Numbered from the stretch's first letter, positions 14,410 through 24,862 are shown. The stretch is 34,276 nt of DNA from Planktomarina sp. (GCA_020629775.1 JAHDCP010000021.1:1-34276), one strand, 5' to 3'. Numbers and translations: made by a program. Notes: generated from the letters alone by a model not told the origin.

Positions 14410-16323
14410 ATGGGTAAAGTTATTGGAATTGACCTCGGGACCACAAACTCCTGTATCGCAATTATGGATGGCTCGCAGCCGCGGGTTGTTGAAAACGCCG
14501 AAGGTGCACGTACAACACCTTCGATCGTGGCCTTCACAGATGATGAACGTCTTGTCGGCCAGCCGGCAAAACGCCAGGCGGTCACAAACCCGGACAACAC
14601 AGTATTCGGCGTTAAGCGCCTGATCGGTCGTCGGTACGACGATGAACATCTGAAAAAAGACCTGAAGAACTTGCCGTTCAACGTCATCAACGGCGGCAAC
14701 GGTGACGCTTGGGTCGAAGCTCAAGGCGAAAAATACTCTCCTTCCCAAATCTCGGCCTTCATCTTGCAAAAGATGAAAGAAACCGCCGAATCCTATTTGG
14801 GTGAAGACGTGGATCAAGCCGTGATCACTGTGCCCGCGTATTTTAACGACGCCCAGCGCCAAGCCACCAAAGATGCTGGCAAAATCGCTGGTTTGGAAGT
14901 GTTGCGCATCATCAACGAACCAACAGCGGCGGCCCTGGCCTACGGTCTGGACAAAAAAGAAACACAAACCATCGCGGTCTATGACCTTGGCGGCGGTACC
15001 TTTGACGTCACCATCCTGGAAATTGACGACGGCTTGTTCGAAGTGAAATCCACCAACGGGGATACATTCCTGGGCGGTGAAGACTTTGACATGCGCATCG
15101 TGAACTACCTGGCAGACGAGTTCAAAAAAGAAAACGGCGTCGATCTGACCAAAGACAAAATGGCCCTGCAGCGCCTGAAAGAAGCCGCTGAAAAAGCCAA
15201 GATCGAATTGTCGTCTTCCAGCCAAACAGAAATCAACCAACCGTTCATCAGCATGGATGCCAAAACCGGCACACCATTGCACATGGTGGTCAAGTTGACC
15301 CGCGCCAAACTGGAAAGCTTGGTGGGTGATTTGGTGAAAGCGTCCATGAAACCGTGCCAAGCCGCGCTGAAAGACGCTGGTTTGTCCACTGGCGACATCG
15401 ACGAAGTGGTTTTGGTGGGTGGTATGACCCGTATGCCAAAAGTCATTGAAGAAGTGACCAAGTTCTTCGGGAAAGAGCCGAACAAAGGCGTTAACCCCGA
15501 TGAAGTTGTTGCCATGGGTGCCGCCATTCAGGCCGGTGTTCTGCAAGGTGACGTGAAAGACGTGGTTCTTTTGGACGTGACACCACTATCCTTGGGTATC
15601 GAAACCCTGGGTGGCGTGTTCACTCGTTTGATCGACCGCAACACCACGATCCCAACGAAGAAGTCGCAAATCTTCTCCACTGCGGAAGACAACCAGAACG
15701 CTGTGACGATCCGTGTGTTCCAAGGCGAACGCGAAATGGCTGCGGATAACAAAATCCTGGGTCAATTCAACTTGGAAGATATTCCACCGGCACCACGTGG
15801 CATGCCGCAAATCGAAGTGACCTTCGACATTGATGCCAACGGTATCGTATCGGTCGGCGCATCTGACAAAGGCACTGGCAAGGAACAGAAGATCACGATC
15901 CAAGCATCGGGCGGTTTGTCCGATGATGACATCGATGCGATGGTCAAAGACGCTGAAGCCAACGCTGAGGCGGACAAAGACCGCCGCGAAATGGTGGAAG
16001 CCCGCAACCAGGCAGAAAGCCTGATCCATTCGACTGAAAAGTCCATGGAAGAGCATGCTGACAAAGTGGATCCCACCACCATTGAAGCCATCGAACTGTC
16101 GATCGCTGCTTTGAAAGATGATCTGGAAAACGAGAAATCGACTGCCGATAAGATCAAATCTGGCATCCAGAACGTTACTGAGGCTGCGATGAAGCTGGGT
16201 GAAGCGATCTACAAATCCAGCCAAGAAGCACAAGATGCTGGCGATGCGGATGTTGGCCCTGAGCCTGATGAAGACATCTTGGATGCAGACTTCGAAGATC
16301 TGGATGGCGACAACAAGCGCTGA
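14410..16323 (+). CDS. dnaK: Chaperone DnaK (Hsp70)
   Basis: DnaK is the ATP-driven Hsp70 chaperone, working with DnaJ and GrpE (not in this window). The 637-residue protein shows the ATPase domain (about 1-385) with [16 protein letters not shown], the [12 protein letters not shown] stretch, [13 protein letters not shown] and [10 protein letters not shown]. The linker [16 protein letters not shown] follows, then the substrate-binding domain with [15 protein letters not shown], then a helical lid. The tail ends [13 protein letters not shown], an acidic end with the usual EExxD flavour. I start at the second ATG ([10 protein letters not shown]) because AAAGGGA sits nine bases upstream and it fits family length; the ATG three codons earlier overlaps that ribosome binding site. 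Confidence 0.97.
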   Translation: MGKVIGIDLGTTNSCIAIMDGSQPRVVENAEGARTTPSIVAFTDDERLVGQPAKRQAVTNPDNTVFGVKRLIGRRYDDEHLKKDLKNLPFNVINGGNGDAWVEAQGEKYSPSQISAFILQKMKETAESYLGEDVDQAVITVPAYFNDAQRQATKDAGKIAGLEVLRIINEPTAAALAYGLDKKETQTIAVYDLGGGTFDVTILEIDDGLFEVKSTNGDTFLGGEDFDMRIVNYLADEFKKENGVDLTKDKMALQRLKEAAEKAKIELSSSSQTEINQPFISMDAKTGTPLHMVVKLTRAKLESLVGDLVKASMKPCQAALKDAGLSTGDIDEVVLVGGMTRMPKVIEEVTKFFGKEPNKGVNPDEVVAMGAAIQAGVLQGDVKDVVLLDVTPLSLGIETLGGVFTRLIDRNTTIPTKKSQIFSTAEDNQNAVTIRVFQGEREMAADNKILGQFNLEDIPPAPRGMPQIEVTFDIDANGIVSVGASDKGTGKEQKITIQASGGLSDDDIDAMVKDAEANAEADKDRREMVEARNQAESLIHSTEKSMEEHADKVDPTTIEAIELSIAALKDDLENEKSTADKIKSGIQNVTEAAMKLGEAIYKSSQEAQDAGDADVGPEPDEDILDADFEDLDGDNKR

Positions 16324-16339
16324 TCTGAACCGAAACCCC

Positions 16340-16370
16340 GGGCACCTTCCATCATTCGTGGGGGGTGCCC
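16340..16370 (+). promoter_or_regulatory. Strong stem-loop between dnaK and dnaJ
   Basis: GGGCACCTTCC (16340-16350) pairs fully with GGGGGGTGCCC (16360-16370), including two G-U pairs, around a nine-base loop. It occupies most of the 68-base dnaK-dnaJ gap. No T-run follows, so it is not a simple terminator; it may stabilise dnaK mRNA or reduce dnaJ expression. Confidence 0.7.
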
Positions 16371-16391
16371 CCAGTGTTCGGGGAAAATTCA

Positions 16392-17540
16392 ATGTCAAAA
16401 CGAGACTACTATGATGTTCTAGGGGTGGCCAAAGGGGCCAGCGCCGATGAAATTAAGAAGGGTTTTCGCCGCAAAGCGAAGGAACTTCACCCAGATCGCA
16501 ACGCCGACAATCCAGAAGCTGAATCGCAATTCAAAGAAGCGAACGAGGCTTATGACGTTCTAAAAGACGCCGACAAGAAAGCCGCGTACGACCGGTATGG
16601 TCATGCTGCATTTGAAGGCGGCATGGGCGGACGGCCCGGCGGTGGAATGGGCGGCGGCCAAGGTGACTTTGCCAGCGCTTTTTCTGATGTGTTCGACGAT
16701 TTGTTCGGCGATTTCATGGGCGGTGGTGGCCGTGGGCGCGGTGGCGGCCGGGCCAGCCGTGGTTCAGATCTGCGCTACAACCTTGGCATCAGCCTGGAAG
16801 AAGCCCACGAAGGGCTGCAGAAGACCATCAATGTGCCAACGTCCGTTTCTTGCGGATCGTGCAATGGCACAGGGGCCGAATCCGGCAGCGAACCTACCAC
16901 TTGCCCGACTTGTTCAGGCATGGGGAAAGTCCGCGCGCAGCAAGGTTTCTTCACGGTTGAACGCACCTGTCCAACATGTTCGGGCAACGGCCAGATCATT
17001 AAGAACCCCTGCACCACCTGCCGTGGAGCGGGACGCACTGAACGTGAACGGGCATTGTCCGTCAACATTCCGGCTGGTGTGGAAACAGGCACCCGAATCC
17101 GCCTGGCGGGCGAAGGTGAAGCCGGCATGCGTGGCGGGCCACAAGGCGATTTGTACATCTTTATTGAGGTGGCAGATCATGCCTTGTTCGAACGCGATGG
17201 CGTAAATCTGTTCTGTCAGGTTCCTGTGTCCATGGCCAAAGCCGCCTTGGGTGGCGACGTGGAAGTGCCCACCATTGATGGCGGGCGCAGCCGGGTCAAA
17301 ATCCCTGCAGGCAGCCAATCTGGCCGTCAGATGCGCCTGCGCGGTAAGGGCATGCCTGCCCTGCGTGGCGCTGGTCAGGGCGATATGTTCATAGAAATGG
17401 CAGTGGAAACACCTGTGAACCTGACGTCCCGACAGAAAGAGCTGTTGGAAGAATTTGAACAACTGTCGAAGGACAACAATCCGCAGATGAGCGGGTTTTT
17501 CGACCGTGTGAAAAACTTCTGGGATGGCATGAAGGGTTAA
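16392..17540 (+). CDS. dnaJ: Chaperone DnaJ (Hsp40)
   Basis: DnaJ delivers unfolded proteins to DnaK and stimulates its ATPase. The 382-residue protein has the J domain (1 to about 70) with the HPD motif in [12 protein letters not shown], a Gly-rich region (about 75-130), and four zinc-binding CxxCxGxG repeats, [24 protein letters not shown] and CTTCRGAG. The C-terminal peptide-binding domains then run to [14 protein letters not shown]. The start [12 protein letters not shown] is the canonical DnaJ N-terminus; an upstream in-frame ATG would fall inside the stem-loop region and add nine unrelated residues. It follows dnaK after 68 bases. Confidence 0.97.
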   Translation: MSKRDYYDVLGVAKGASADEIKKGFRRKAKELHPDRNADNPEAESQFKEANEAYDVLKDADKKAAYDRYGHAAFEGGMGGRPGGGMGGGQGDFASAFSDVFDDLFGDFMGGGGRGRGGGRASRGSDLRYNLGISLEEAHEGLQKTINVPTSVSCGSCNGTGAESGSEPTTCPTCSGMGKVRAQQGFFTVERTCPTCSGNGQIIKNPCTTCRGAGRTERERALSVNIPAGVETGTRIRLAGEGEAGMRGGPQGDLYIFIEVADHALFERDGVNLFCQVPVSMAKAALGGDVEVPTIDGGRSRVKIPAGSQSGRQMRLRGKGMPALRGAGQGDMFIEMAVETPVNLTSRQKELLEEFEQLSKDNNPQMSGFFDRVKNFWDGMKG

Positions 17541-17568
17541 GCTCCTTTTAACCGGAATCGGGGCTAAG

Positions 17569-18318
17569 ATGGGCATGCCATCTTCCCCGATCAAAGATCT
17601 GTTTTTGAAAGAAGACCTCCCCATTGCTGGCAACAGCAGCGGCACACCAAGTTATGTGCGCGATCATCGGAAACGTCTTCGCACCCGCTTTGTCCAAAGC
17701 GGGCCAGAAGCACTGCCCGATTATGAACTTTTGGAACTGGTGCTGTTCCGCGCCATCCCGCGCATGGATGTAAAGCCCCTGGCCCATCGTTTGCTGTCAA
17801 TTTTTGGATCGTTCAACGACATCATCGCCGCCGATCCAGCCCGATTGCACCAAGTGAAGGGTTTGGGGGCTTCGGTTGTTGTGGAACTCAAAATTGTGGA
17901 AGCCGCTGCACATCGGTTGGCGCAAAGCGCACTGCAGGAAAAACCTTTGATTTCAAGTTGGGATGCAGTTGTTCGGTATTGCCGCACAACATTGGCACAC
18001 CGCGACACTGAACAATTCCGCATCCTGTATTTGGACCGCAAGAACCGCCTGATCACCGATGAAAAGCAAGGGGATGGAACAGTGGATCAAGTCCAGGTTT
18101 ATCCAAGGGAGGTGATTAAACGCGCGCTGGAAGTTTCCGCCACGGCAATGATCTTGGTGCACAACCACCCGTCCGGCGACCCCACGCCTTCACCCGATGA
18201 CATTGCATTAACGCAAAAGATTGTATCTGCAGCCCAAGCTTTGGATATCACGGTTCACGATCATCTGATCATCGGCAGCAGCGCCGAAGTCAGCTTAAGA
18301 TCGCTAGGTCACATTTAA
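17569..18318 (+). CDS. radC: RadC/JAMM-domain protein
   Basis: This 249-residue protein belongs to the RadC (YeeS/YkfG) family. Despite its name a DNA repair role was not confirmed for E. coli RadC, and the biochemical function is unsettled. The N-terminal helix-hairpin-helix part includes LHQVKGLGASVVVELKIVEAAAHRL (two lysine-glycine turns). The C-terminal JAMM metalloprotease-like domain has a VHNHPSGDPTPSPDD motif with two His and an Asp as metal ligands, and ends TVHDHLIIGSSAEVSLRSLGHI. Alternative start two codons in. It is 28 bases after dnaJ and could be co-transcribed. Its end overlaps the end of the convergent OmpA-domain gene by four bases. Confidence 0.92.
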   Translation: MGMPSSPIKDLFLKEDLPIAGNSSGTPSYVRDHRKRLRTRFVQSGPEALPDYELLELVLFRAIPRMDVKPLAHRLLSIFGSFNDIIAADPARLHQVKGLGASVVVELKIVEAAAHRLAQSALQEKPLISSWDAVVRYCRTTLAHRDTEQFRILYLDRKNRLITDEKQGDGTVDQVQVYPREVIKRALEVSATAMILVHNHPSGDPTPSPDDIALTQKIVSAAQALDITVHDHLIIGSSAEVSLRSLGHI

Positions 18319-19814
18319 CGTAACCAGATTTCGACACGTCGGTTTTGATGCTGGCCCCAAGGAATATCGTTGCATGCCAAGGGCAGAACCTCACCAAAGC
18401 CTTGGGCTTTGAATCGGTCACGGGCCGGGGCATTTTCTCCCATCATACCCAAAATCGTGTCACGCAGTGCTTCCGCCCGGGACAAGGACAGGCGCAGATT
18501 GGCCTGCGCATTACCGCTGCTGTCACTGAAGCCTGCAAACAAAACGTCTCGGTTGGCAAAGCGGCCTTCTTGCAAAAGTTCAGTCAAATACCCCAAATTT
18601 GACCGCGACACATCATCCAGATCCCGCGTGCCTTCACGATACCGAAACGTTAAAGACAAACGCCCAAACCCAGACAAATCCCGCACTGCCTGCCGCAAAT
18701 CTGCAAGGCCAACATCGTTGCTGGAATTCAAAACAGCATTCATCAAAATGCCCTGTTCTGTGTCCATCCCGGCCTCTACGGGAGTTCTGCTGATAAAGCC
18801 GGATCGTTCTACGATGCGCTGCGCTGGCACAGACAGCATGTACCCCATGAAATCGCGCGCGATCTTGGGCAATCGAACATTGGCATGAAACAGATACATC
18901 GGCGCTTCCAAAGGGTGGGCACCAAATGTGTCATCCGCCCGCTGAACCGGCGCGCCGCAGCTGGCAGAAATGGGGATGTGTTTCAGCGGCGGGGGCAAAG
19001 ACAAGTTCGGCGTCACCAAAATCATATCCGCTGATGCAGCGCGGGACCTTGCTTGAAGCGGGGACGCAAGTTGCCGGCCCATCACTTGATACAACGCGAT
19101 CAAACTGTCGTTGTCTCCATCCAATCCAAAGGTATCTGCCTGCCCGGCAGTGGGTGCGTCATCCAAAGCGCCGGTTTTTTCCATCAATTGCCGAACAGTC
19201 AAAGCCGGAAACGGGCTTTCGGCATCGGCATACAGCCGCAAGGTTTCCCACCCAATCACCTGCGACCGCAGGGCTGAGGGGTTGTTTTGAGACATCGTCC
19301 GTTTTTCGGACAAAGTTGGCGCGCGGCGCAATACGGCCATATCCACTTTGTCATTGGCAAGCGCATCGAACCCATCGGTGGCTTCCATCAATGACATTTC
19401 AATCGTTGCAACAGTGCCCATCACTGCTGGTGCAGCAAGATCAATCAATATCGTACCGCGATCGGACGCCCGTGCCGTCAGGCGAAACCCCCGGCTTGAC
19501 GAAAAATTTTCGATCAACGCCGGAACCAAGCGATCCCCCAACTCTGGCGAAACAGCCATGTGAATTTTGGGAACAAGTTGGGATAAATCCGGGCAACCTG
19601 ATCCTTCACAACGCGACGTCGCCGCCGCCATGGTCAATTCACCGAAATCAGATTCGATCGTGAAAAATTCACTGTCGAACCGTTTGAGGATCCCAGACAC
19701 AGAAAAAGAACCGTCTTGAAGCGAAAGGGTAACTTGGTTCGCAACAACAGGCGCGGCAACAGATGAAAACCACGCTAACCAAAACCCAAACACAAGATGC
19801 CCAAACTTGGACAT
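18315..19814 (-). CDS. PstS-like binding domain fused to OmpA domain, exported
   Basis: The 499-residue protein has a signal peptide (about 1-26, ending AAPVVANQ), a short beta-rich segment with a CEGSGC cysteine pair (about 60-75), a periplasmic binding domain (about 85-365) and an OmpA-like peptidoglycan-binding domain (about 375-499). The binding part has the PstS-superfamily look: HMAVSPELGDRLVPALIENFSS, TDGFDALANDKVDMAVLRR and FMGYMLSVPAQRIVERSGFI. The OmpA part ends in HQNRRVEIWLR, with NRR in its conserved place; FAGFSDSSGNAQANLRLSLSRAEALR is the core. It likely sits anchored to peptidoglycan in the periplasm. Ligand and role are unknown to me. Its ribosome binding site lies in a possible hairpin. 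Confidence 0.8.
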   Translation of the reverse strand: MSKFGHLVFGFWLAWFSSVAAPVVANQVTLSLQDGSFSVSGILKRFDSEFFTIESDFGELTMAAATSRCEGSGCPDLSQLVPKIHMAVSPELGDRLVPALIENFSSSRGFRLTARASDRGTILIDLAAPAVMGTVATIEMSLMEATDGFDALANDKVDMAVLRRAPTLSEKRTMSQNNPSALRSQVIGWETLRLYADAESPFPALTVRQLMEKTGALDDAPTAGQADTFGLDGDNDSLIALYQVMGRQLASPLQARSRAASADMILVTPNLSLPPPLKHIPISASCGAPVQRADDTFGAHPLEAPMYLFHANVRLPKIARDFMGYMLSVPAQRIVERSGFISRTPVEAGMDTEQGILMNAVLNSSNDVGLADLRQAVRDLSGFGRLSLTFRYREGTRDLDDVSRSNLGYLTELLQEGRFANRDVLFAGFSDSSGNAQANLRLSLSRAEALRDTILGMMGENAPARDRFKAQGFGEVLPLACNDIPWGQHQNRRVEIWLR

Positions 19815-19820
19815 GCACCC

Positions 19821-19834
19821 CCCAAACTTTTGGG
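19821..19834 (-). promoter_or_regulatory. Hairpin overlapping the ribosome binding site of the OmpA-domain gene
   Basis: On the mRNA, CCCAA pairs with TTGGG (four-base loop) directly before GGG and the start codon seven bases away. The G-run that could serve as Shine-Dalgarno sequence is part of the stem, so translation could be reduced. The stem is short and may be too weak. Confidence 0.35.
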
Positions 19835-19921
19835 AGAATGTCTTCGTTTAAGAAAGATTCCACAACTGTCTGCCCGCAGGACAAGACCGCGACGCGTTGC
19901 TTTCCGAAAAGTCAGTGGCGC

Positions 19922-22612
19922 TTATGTCACGCGCCCGTGACAATGCTTGAATTTTTTACCACTGCCACACGGACACGCATCGTTCCGGCCTGGGTTGCCC
20001 CAAGTGGAGTCATCGTTTTCATCAAACGCCCTGGGTGCCGCTGGATCAGAATCGCCATTCGCCTCTGCGGCTTGCTGCATCAGCGCTTGTTGCCGCATCA
20101 GTTCCGCCATCAGTTCTTGCTGTTCTTCCGGGCTACGCATGCGCACGTGGCCCAAAATCTGGCTGACCCGCTCGCGCAAGCTGTCCAACAGGTTTTCGAA
20201 CAGCTGGAACGATTCAGATTTGTATTCGTTCAAAGGATCGCGCTGGGCGTAGCCACGGAAACCGACAACAGATCGCAAATGCTCCAAGGTCAACAAGTGT
20301 TCGCGCCACTTGCCATCAATCGATTCCAACAGAACTTGCTTTTCAATGGACCGCATATTTTCCGGGCCAAATTCCAGTGCCTTCTTGGCCATCGCATCAT
20401 CTGAGATCGCTTCAAGCTTTTCGCGGATACTGTCATCATCTTCGCCTTCGGCGTTCACCCATTCCAAAACAGGCGCTTCGAAACCCAGCTTTTCGATAAC
20501 AGCCGCGTACAAACCTTCACCATCCCATTGGTCAGCATAGGATTTTGGCGGGATGTAGAAGGCAACCAAATCTTCAATCACCTGGTGGCGCATATCGCGG
20601 GTGATTTCAGACAGATCTTCGGCTTCCATGATTTCCATACGCTGGCTGAAAATAACCTTGCGCTGTTCGTTCATCACGTCGTCAAACTTCAAAAGCTGTT
20701 TGCGAATGTCGAAGTTGCGACCTTCCACTTTGGCTTGGGCGCGTTCCAAGGATTTGTTCACCCATGGGTGCACAATTGCTTCGCCTTCTTTCATGCCCAA
20801 AGTGGACAGCACTTTTTCAAGCCGTTCCGACCCAAAGATGCGCATCAGATCATCATCCAAAGACAGATAGAATGAACTGCGGCCCGGGTCCCCTTGGCGC
20901 CCAGAACGGCCACGCAGCTGGTTATCAATACGACGGCTTTCGTGGCGTTCCGTGGCAAGCACGTACAAACCACCAGCGGCCTTGACGGCTTCTTCATCCG
21001 TCGTGTGGGCTTCTTCAATGCGCGCCCGGATTTCTTCAGGATCGCCATCAGGATCAGCGGCAATCGCTTCCATGATTTTGAATTCAACATTGCCGCCCAG
21101 CTTAATGTCAGTGCCGCGACCCGCCATGTTTGTGGCAATGGTGACCGCGCCCAATTTACCGGCGTCAGCCACAATTTGCGCTTCTTTTTCATGCTGGCGC
21201 GCGTTCAAAACGTTGTGGTCAATACCAGCCTGCGTCAGCAGTTGTGACAAAAATTCAGACTTTTCAATCGACGTGGTCCCCACGAGGGTGGGTTGGCCCT
21301 TAGCACTGGCTTCTTTGATGGCCACCACGATAGCTTCGTATTTTTCACGATCTGTCCGGAACACTTGGTCATCTTCATCAACCCGGGCAACGGGGCGGTT
21401 TGTGGGCACTTCCACAACGCCAAGCTTATAGATTTCGTCGAATTCATCGGCTTCCGTGGCGGCTGTGCCAGTCATGCCAGACAATTTGTCATACAGACGG
21501 AAGTAGTTTTGGAATGTGACAGATGCCAACGTCACGTTTTCTGGCTGGATGTCACAATTTTCCTTGGCTTCGATGGCCTGGTGCAGGCCGTCAGACAAAC
21601 GGCGGCCAGACATCATGCGCCCAGTAAATTCATCAATCAGCACCACTTCACCGTCGCGCACGATGTAATCTTTATCGCGGGTAAACAGTTTGTGGGCGCG
21701 CAAACCTTGGTTCACGTGGTGCACGATTGTTGTGCTTTCGGGATCGTACAGCGATTGCCCGTCTGGAAGAATCCCGCGGGCGCGCAAAACCTCTTCCAAC
21801 CAATCATTACCTTCATCACTGAAAGTCGCGTTTTTGGCTTTTTCATCCAGCGTAAAGTGTTCTTCCGTTACGTCTGGGATCAATTCATCAATCGTCTTGT
21901 ACAGTTCTGAACGGTCCTGGGAGGGGCCCGAAATAATCAACGGTGTCCGGGCTTCATCGATCAGAATGGAATCAACTTCGTCCACAATGGCAAAGTTGTG
22001 ATACCGCTGGTTCATATCCGAAAGTTCAGACTTCATGTTATCGCGCAGATAATCAAAGCCCAATTCGTTGTTCGTGGCGTATGTCACGTCAGACGCATAG
22101 GCGGCTGCTTTTTCTTCCGGGTTCTGTTCGGGATACACGACGCCGCATGTCATGCCCAAAGCATTGAACACGTTGCTCATCCATTCGGAATCCCGCTTGG
22201 CCAAGTAATCGTTCACTGTCACCACATGAACGCCTTTACCGGTCAACGCATTCAAATAGGCCGGGAAGGTCGCGACCAGCGTCTTACCTTCACCCGTTTT
22301 CATCTCAGAGATATTGCCTTGGTGCAAGAAAATCCCGCCCATCAGCTGAACGTCAAAAGCACGCAGACCCAACGCCCGTTTGGCAGCTTCGCGACAGTTG
22401 GCAAATGCTTCTGGTAACAAGTCATCCAGTTTTTCACCGTTTACGGCGCGTGCCCGGAATTCGGCTGTTTTTTCAATCAGGCCTTCATCCGTCAAGGCTT
22501 CGAATTCTGCTTCCAATGCATTGATCTTTTCGACCAATGGCAGCGTTGCTTTGACCTTGCGATCGTTCGGGGTGCCAAAAACCTTTTTGGCAAGTGTTCC
22601 AAATCCAAGCAT
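19922..22612 (-). CDS. secA: Protein translocase ATPase SecA
   Basis: SecA is the motor ATPase that drives unfolded preproteins through SecYEG. The 896-residue protein shows Walker A KTGEGKT (residues 105-111) within [37 protein letters not shown] as Walker B and DEAD-like box, [28 protein letters not shown], and [11 protein letters not shown]. The C-terminus carries the zinc-binding SEC-C motif [14 protein letters not shown], needed for SecB and phospholipid binding. Length matches alphaproteobacterial SecA (about 890-910). The ribosome binding site before the ATG is weak. It is divergent from a periplasmic parvulin, itself a likely Sec substrate. Confidence 0.97.
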   Translation of the reverse strand: MLGFGTLAKKVFGTPNDRKVKATLPLVEKINALEAEFEALTDEGLIEKTAEFRARAVNGEKLDDLLPEAFANCREAAKRALGLRAFDVQLMGGIFLHQGNISEMKTGEGKTLVATFPAYLNALTGKGVHVVTVNDYLAKRDSEWMSNVFNALGMTCGVVYPEQNPEEKAAAYASDVTYATNNELGFDYLRDNMKSELSDMNQRYHNFAIVDEVDSILIDEARTPLIISGPSQDRSELYKTIDELIPDVTEEHFTLDEKAKNATFSDEGNDWLEEVLRARGILPDGQSLYDPESTTIVHHVNQGLRAHKLFTRDKDYIVRDGEVVLIDEFTGRMMSGRRLSDGLHQAIEAKENCDIQPENVTLASVTFQNYFRLYDKLSGMTGTAATEADEFDEIYKLGVVEVPTNRPVARVDEDDQVFRTDREKYEAIVVAIKEASAKGQPTLVGTTSIEKSEFLSQLLTQAGIDHNVLNARQHEKEAQIVADAGKLGAVTIATNMAGRGTDIKLGGNVEFKIMEAIAADPDGDPEEIRARIEEAHTTDEEAVKAAGGLYVLATERHESRRIDNQLRGRSGRQGDPGRSSFYLSLDDDLMRIFGSERLEKVLSTLGMKEGEAIVHPWVNKSLERAQAKVEGRNFDIRKQLLKFDDVMNEQRKVIFSQRMEIMEAEDLSEITRDMRHQVIEDLVAFYIPPKSYADQWDGEGLYAAVIEKLGFEAPVLEWVNAEGEDDDSIREKLEAISDDAMAKKALEFGPENMRSIEKQVLLESIDGKWREHLLTLEHLRSVVGFRGYAQRDPLNEYKSESFQLFENLLDSLRERVSQILGHVRMRSPEEQQELMAELMRQQALMQQAAEANGDSDPAAPRAFDENDDSTWGNPGRNDACPCGSGKKFKHCHGRVT

Positions 22613-22732
22613 TATTACCCCGTCCGGTTGACCAAATTGTGTGAGGGTTCCTGCTTGCCGGGCTTACGCCAGCGACCTATGACAAAGATCAACCAGCGCC
22701 CGTTGTGCACAGGTCCCCAAGGACCAGTTAGC

Positions 22733-22761
22733 GATGTATGGGTCCGGTCATAGAGTGTCAA
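22733..22761 (-). promoter_or_regulatory. Promoter of secA
   Basis: On the minus strand TTGACA (22761 down to 22756) is followed after 17 bases by TACATC (22738 down to 22733). The -35 is perfect, the -10 matches three of six. Transcription would start near 22725 and the secA leader would be about 110 bases, opening with GGTCC and GGACC arms that can pair. Confidence 0.55.
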
Positions 22762-22799
22762 CGCCGCGGCCGATCCGCTGCACCCGAAAGGAAACAAAG

Positions 22800-23648
22800 A
22801 TGGTATTTTCACACCCAATCCTGCGCGCATCCGCGATGGCAATTGCCCTGGCCACCCCAAGTTTCGCCCAAGAAGCGACAGTTAACTCGGTTGTGGCAAC
22901 AGTCGGCGGCGAAGACATCACGGTCGGACACGTTTTGGACATCAAACGTTTGCTGCCGCAGCAGTATCAAACAATCCCAGATGACGTGTTGTTTCAAGGC
23001 ATCGTGGACCAGTTGGTGCGCCAAACTTTGTTGTCCCAATCTTTCGAAGAACAGCCAGCCTGGATTGAAATGTCCATCGCCAACGAACGCCGCAACTTGC
23101 GGTCCCAAATCGTGATTGACCGTCTGGAAGCTGAAGCCGGGACTGAAGATGCGGTGCGCGCATTGTACGAAGAACGTTATGTGAATGCACCAGCAGAACA
23201 AGAATACAGCGCCGCCCACATCCTGGTGGACACGGAAGAGAAAGCCAATGAATTGGTGGTCTTGCTGAATGACGGCGCTGATTTTGGTGAAACAGCCAAA
23301 GCCCATTCCACTGGCCCATCTGGCCCGCGTGAGGGCGACTTGGGTTGGTTTGGCAAAGGCCAAATGGTGGCCCCATTCGAACAGGCCGTAATGGCCTTGG
23401 AACCCGGCACCATTTCAGCACCCGTCGAAACGCAATTCGGATGGCACATTATCCGTTTGAACGAAATCCGCGACACAGCCGCCCCTGCTTTTGAAGAAGT
23501 GCAAGGCGAATTGGCGGCTGAATTGGGCAACAAAGCCATTGAAGAACATTTGGCCCAACTGACTGAAAACGCCAACGTTACGCGCGTGGAAGATGGGTCT
23601 GTGCCAGCCAGCGTTTTGTCCACTTTGGAACTGACGTCCGCGCAATGA
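22800..23648 (+). CDS. Periplasmic parvulin-type peptidyl-prolyl isomerase (PrsA/SurA-like)
   Basis: The 282-residue protein is a periplasmic folding factor that isomerises X-Pro bonds in exported proteins. It has a signal peptide (about 1-24, ending ATPSFAQE), an N-terminal chaperone-like region (25 to about 135, with VATVGGEDITVGHVLD, as in SurA and PpiD) and one parvulin domain (about 140-235). The latter shows AAHILVDTEEKANELV, DFGETAKAHSTGPSGPREGDLGWF and VETQFGWHIIRLNE, with the parvulin FxxxAxxxS and GGDLG-like elements. I start at the ATG with AAAGGAAAC upstream; an in-frame ATG 22 codons earlier lacks such a site and would spoil the signal peptide. It overlaps argJ by four bases (ATGA). 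Confidence 0.88.
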   Translation: MVFSHPILRASAMAIALATPSFAQEATVNSVVATVGGEDITVGHVLDIKRLLPQQYQTIPDDVLFQGIVDQLVRQTLLSQSFEEQPAWIEMSIANERRNLRSQIVIDRLEAEAGTEDAVRALYEERYVNAPAEQEYSAAHILVDTEEKANELVVLLNDGADFGETAKAHSTGPSGPREGDLGWFGKGQMVAPFEQAVMALEPGTISAPVETQFGWHIIRLNEIRDTAAPAFEEVQGELAAELGNKAIEEHLAQLTENANVTRVEDGSVPASVLSTLELTSAQ

Positions 23649-24862
23649 CCCAAAAATCACCCTTGGCCCCCGCTGAATTCCCAAATTTGCCACCTGTCGC
23701 AGGTGTTCGATTTGCAACGGCCCGCGCAGGGGTGAAATACAAAGACCGGCCAGATGTAATGCTGGCCGTTTTGGACCCCGGCACATCTGTAGCTGGGGTG
23801 TTCACAACGTCTTCAACACGGTCAGCAGCAGTGCTGGATTGTCAGGCCAAGATTGATGGGTCTTCGCTTCAAGGGTCTGCGATTCTGGTGAATTCCGGCA
23901 ATTCGAACGCGTTCACCGGAAGCCGCGGACAAGCATCTGTGGATGCCATCACAGACGCTGTGGCAAGTACATGTGGTGTCCCCAAGGACCGGGTCTTCAC
24001 GTCATCCACAGGGGTCATTGGTGAACCCCTGCCCCATGACAAAATTCTGGCATGTTTGGACGATCTGTCTGCCGCGCTGTCAGACGATGGCTTGGCAGAT
24101 GCAGCAACGGCGATTTGCACCACGGACACCTTTCCAAAAGGCAGCCACCAAACGGTACAAACACCGGCCGGCACAGTCCAAATTTGTGGCATCGCCAAAG
24201 GGTCCGGGATGATTGCGCCCGATATGGCCACCATGCTGGTGTACATTTTCACCGATGCCCAGATCGAACGAAGCGCGCTGCAAGTTTTAGTGTCAGACTT
24301 AAATGCCAAAACCTTCAACTGCATCACGGTGGACAGTGACACCTCCACCTCTGACACGTTGCTGTGTGCAGCCACCGGCGCCTCTGGGGTCGATGTCGCA
24401 GGATCCGAAGAATTCTCAAACGCCCTTCACGCAACTATGTTGGACCTGGCCCACCAAGTGGTGCGTGACGGTGAAGGCGCCACCAAGTTTATCGAAGTGG
24501 CCGTGACAGGCGCAAAATCGCAAGCGGATGCCCGCAAGGTGGCCACTGCCATTGCAAATTCGCCCTTGGTGAAAACCGCAATCGCCGGGGAAGATCCAAA
24601 CTGGGGCCGCGTCGTGATGGCAATTGGGAAATCCGGAGCCGCGGCGGACCGGGACACCCTGACAATCAAGTTCGGTGATGTGCTGGTGGCTGAAAAGGGC
24701 TGGGTCGCAGAAACATACACCGAAGAAGCGGGTGCAGATTATATGCAGAACACCGAATTAGTGGTCAGTGTTGATCTTGGGCTTGGTGATGGAAACGCCA
24801 CCATGTGGACTTGCGATCTGACTCACGGTTACATCACGATCAATGCAGATTATCGGTCATGA
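23645..24862 (+). CDS. argJ: Bifunctional ornithine acetyltransferase/N-acetylglutamate synthase ArgJ
   Basis: ArgJ moves the acetyl group of N-acetylornithine to glutamate, recycling acetyl in arginine biosynthesis, and in bifunctional forms also uses acetyl-CoA to make N-acetylglutamate. The 405-residue protein belongs to the Ntn-like family that cuts itself at a threonine: GSGMIAPDMATML contains the predicted nucleophile Thr196, so it should mature to alpha and beta chains at Ala195-Thr196. VNSGNSNAFTGSRG (about 83-96), TSSTGVIGEPLP and GEDPNWGRVVMAIGKSG are family hallmarks. Whether it is mono- or bifunctional cannot be decided. The start overlaps the parvulin stop and its stop overlaps the mutT start, both as ATGA, so all three are coupled. 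Confidence 0.95.
   Translation: MTQKSPLAPAEFPNLPPVAGVRFATARAGVKYKDRPDVMLAVLDPGTSVAGVFTTSSTRSAAVLDCQAKIDGSSLQGSAILVNSGNSNAFTGSRGQASVDAITDAVASTCGVPKDRVFTSSTGVIGEPLPHDKILACLDDLSAALSDDGLADAATAICTTDTFPKGSHQTVQTPAGTVQICGIAKGSGMIAPDMATMLVYIFTDAQIERSALQVLVSDLNAKTFNCITVDSDTSTSDTLLCAATGASGVDVAGSEEFSNALHATMLDLAHQVVRDGEGATKFIEVAVTGAKSQADARKVATAIANSPLVKTAIAGEDPNWGRVVMAIGKSGAAADRDTLTIKFGDVLVAEKGWVAETYTEEAGADYMQNTELVVSVDLGLGDGNATMWTCDLTHGYITINADYRS

Noticed and set aside
14404-15546. A 380-codon open frame on the minus strand inside dnaK
   Set aside because: It is antisense to the unambiguous dnaK, has no ribosome binding site and no recognisable protein features; a product of dnaK codon usage.
15586-16398. 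A 270-codon open frame on the minus strand across the dnaK end and the dnaK-dnaJ gap
   Set aside because: It overlaps dnaK in antisense and has no motifs; the stem-loop in the gap explains the sequence there.
22615-22860. An 81-codon minus-strand open frame ahead of secA that might be a secM-like leader peptide
   Set aside because: It begins inside the plus-strand parvulin gene, upstream of the secA promoter, and has no arrest-like sequence.
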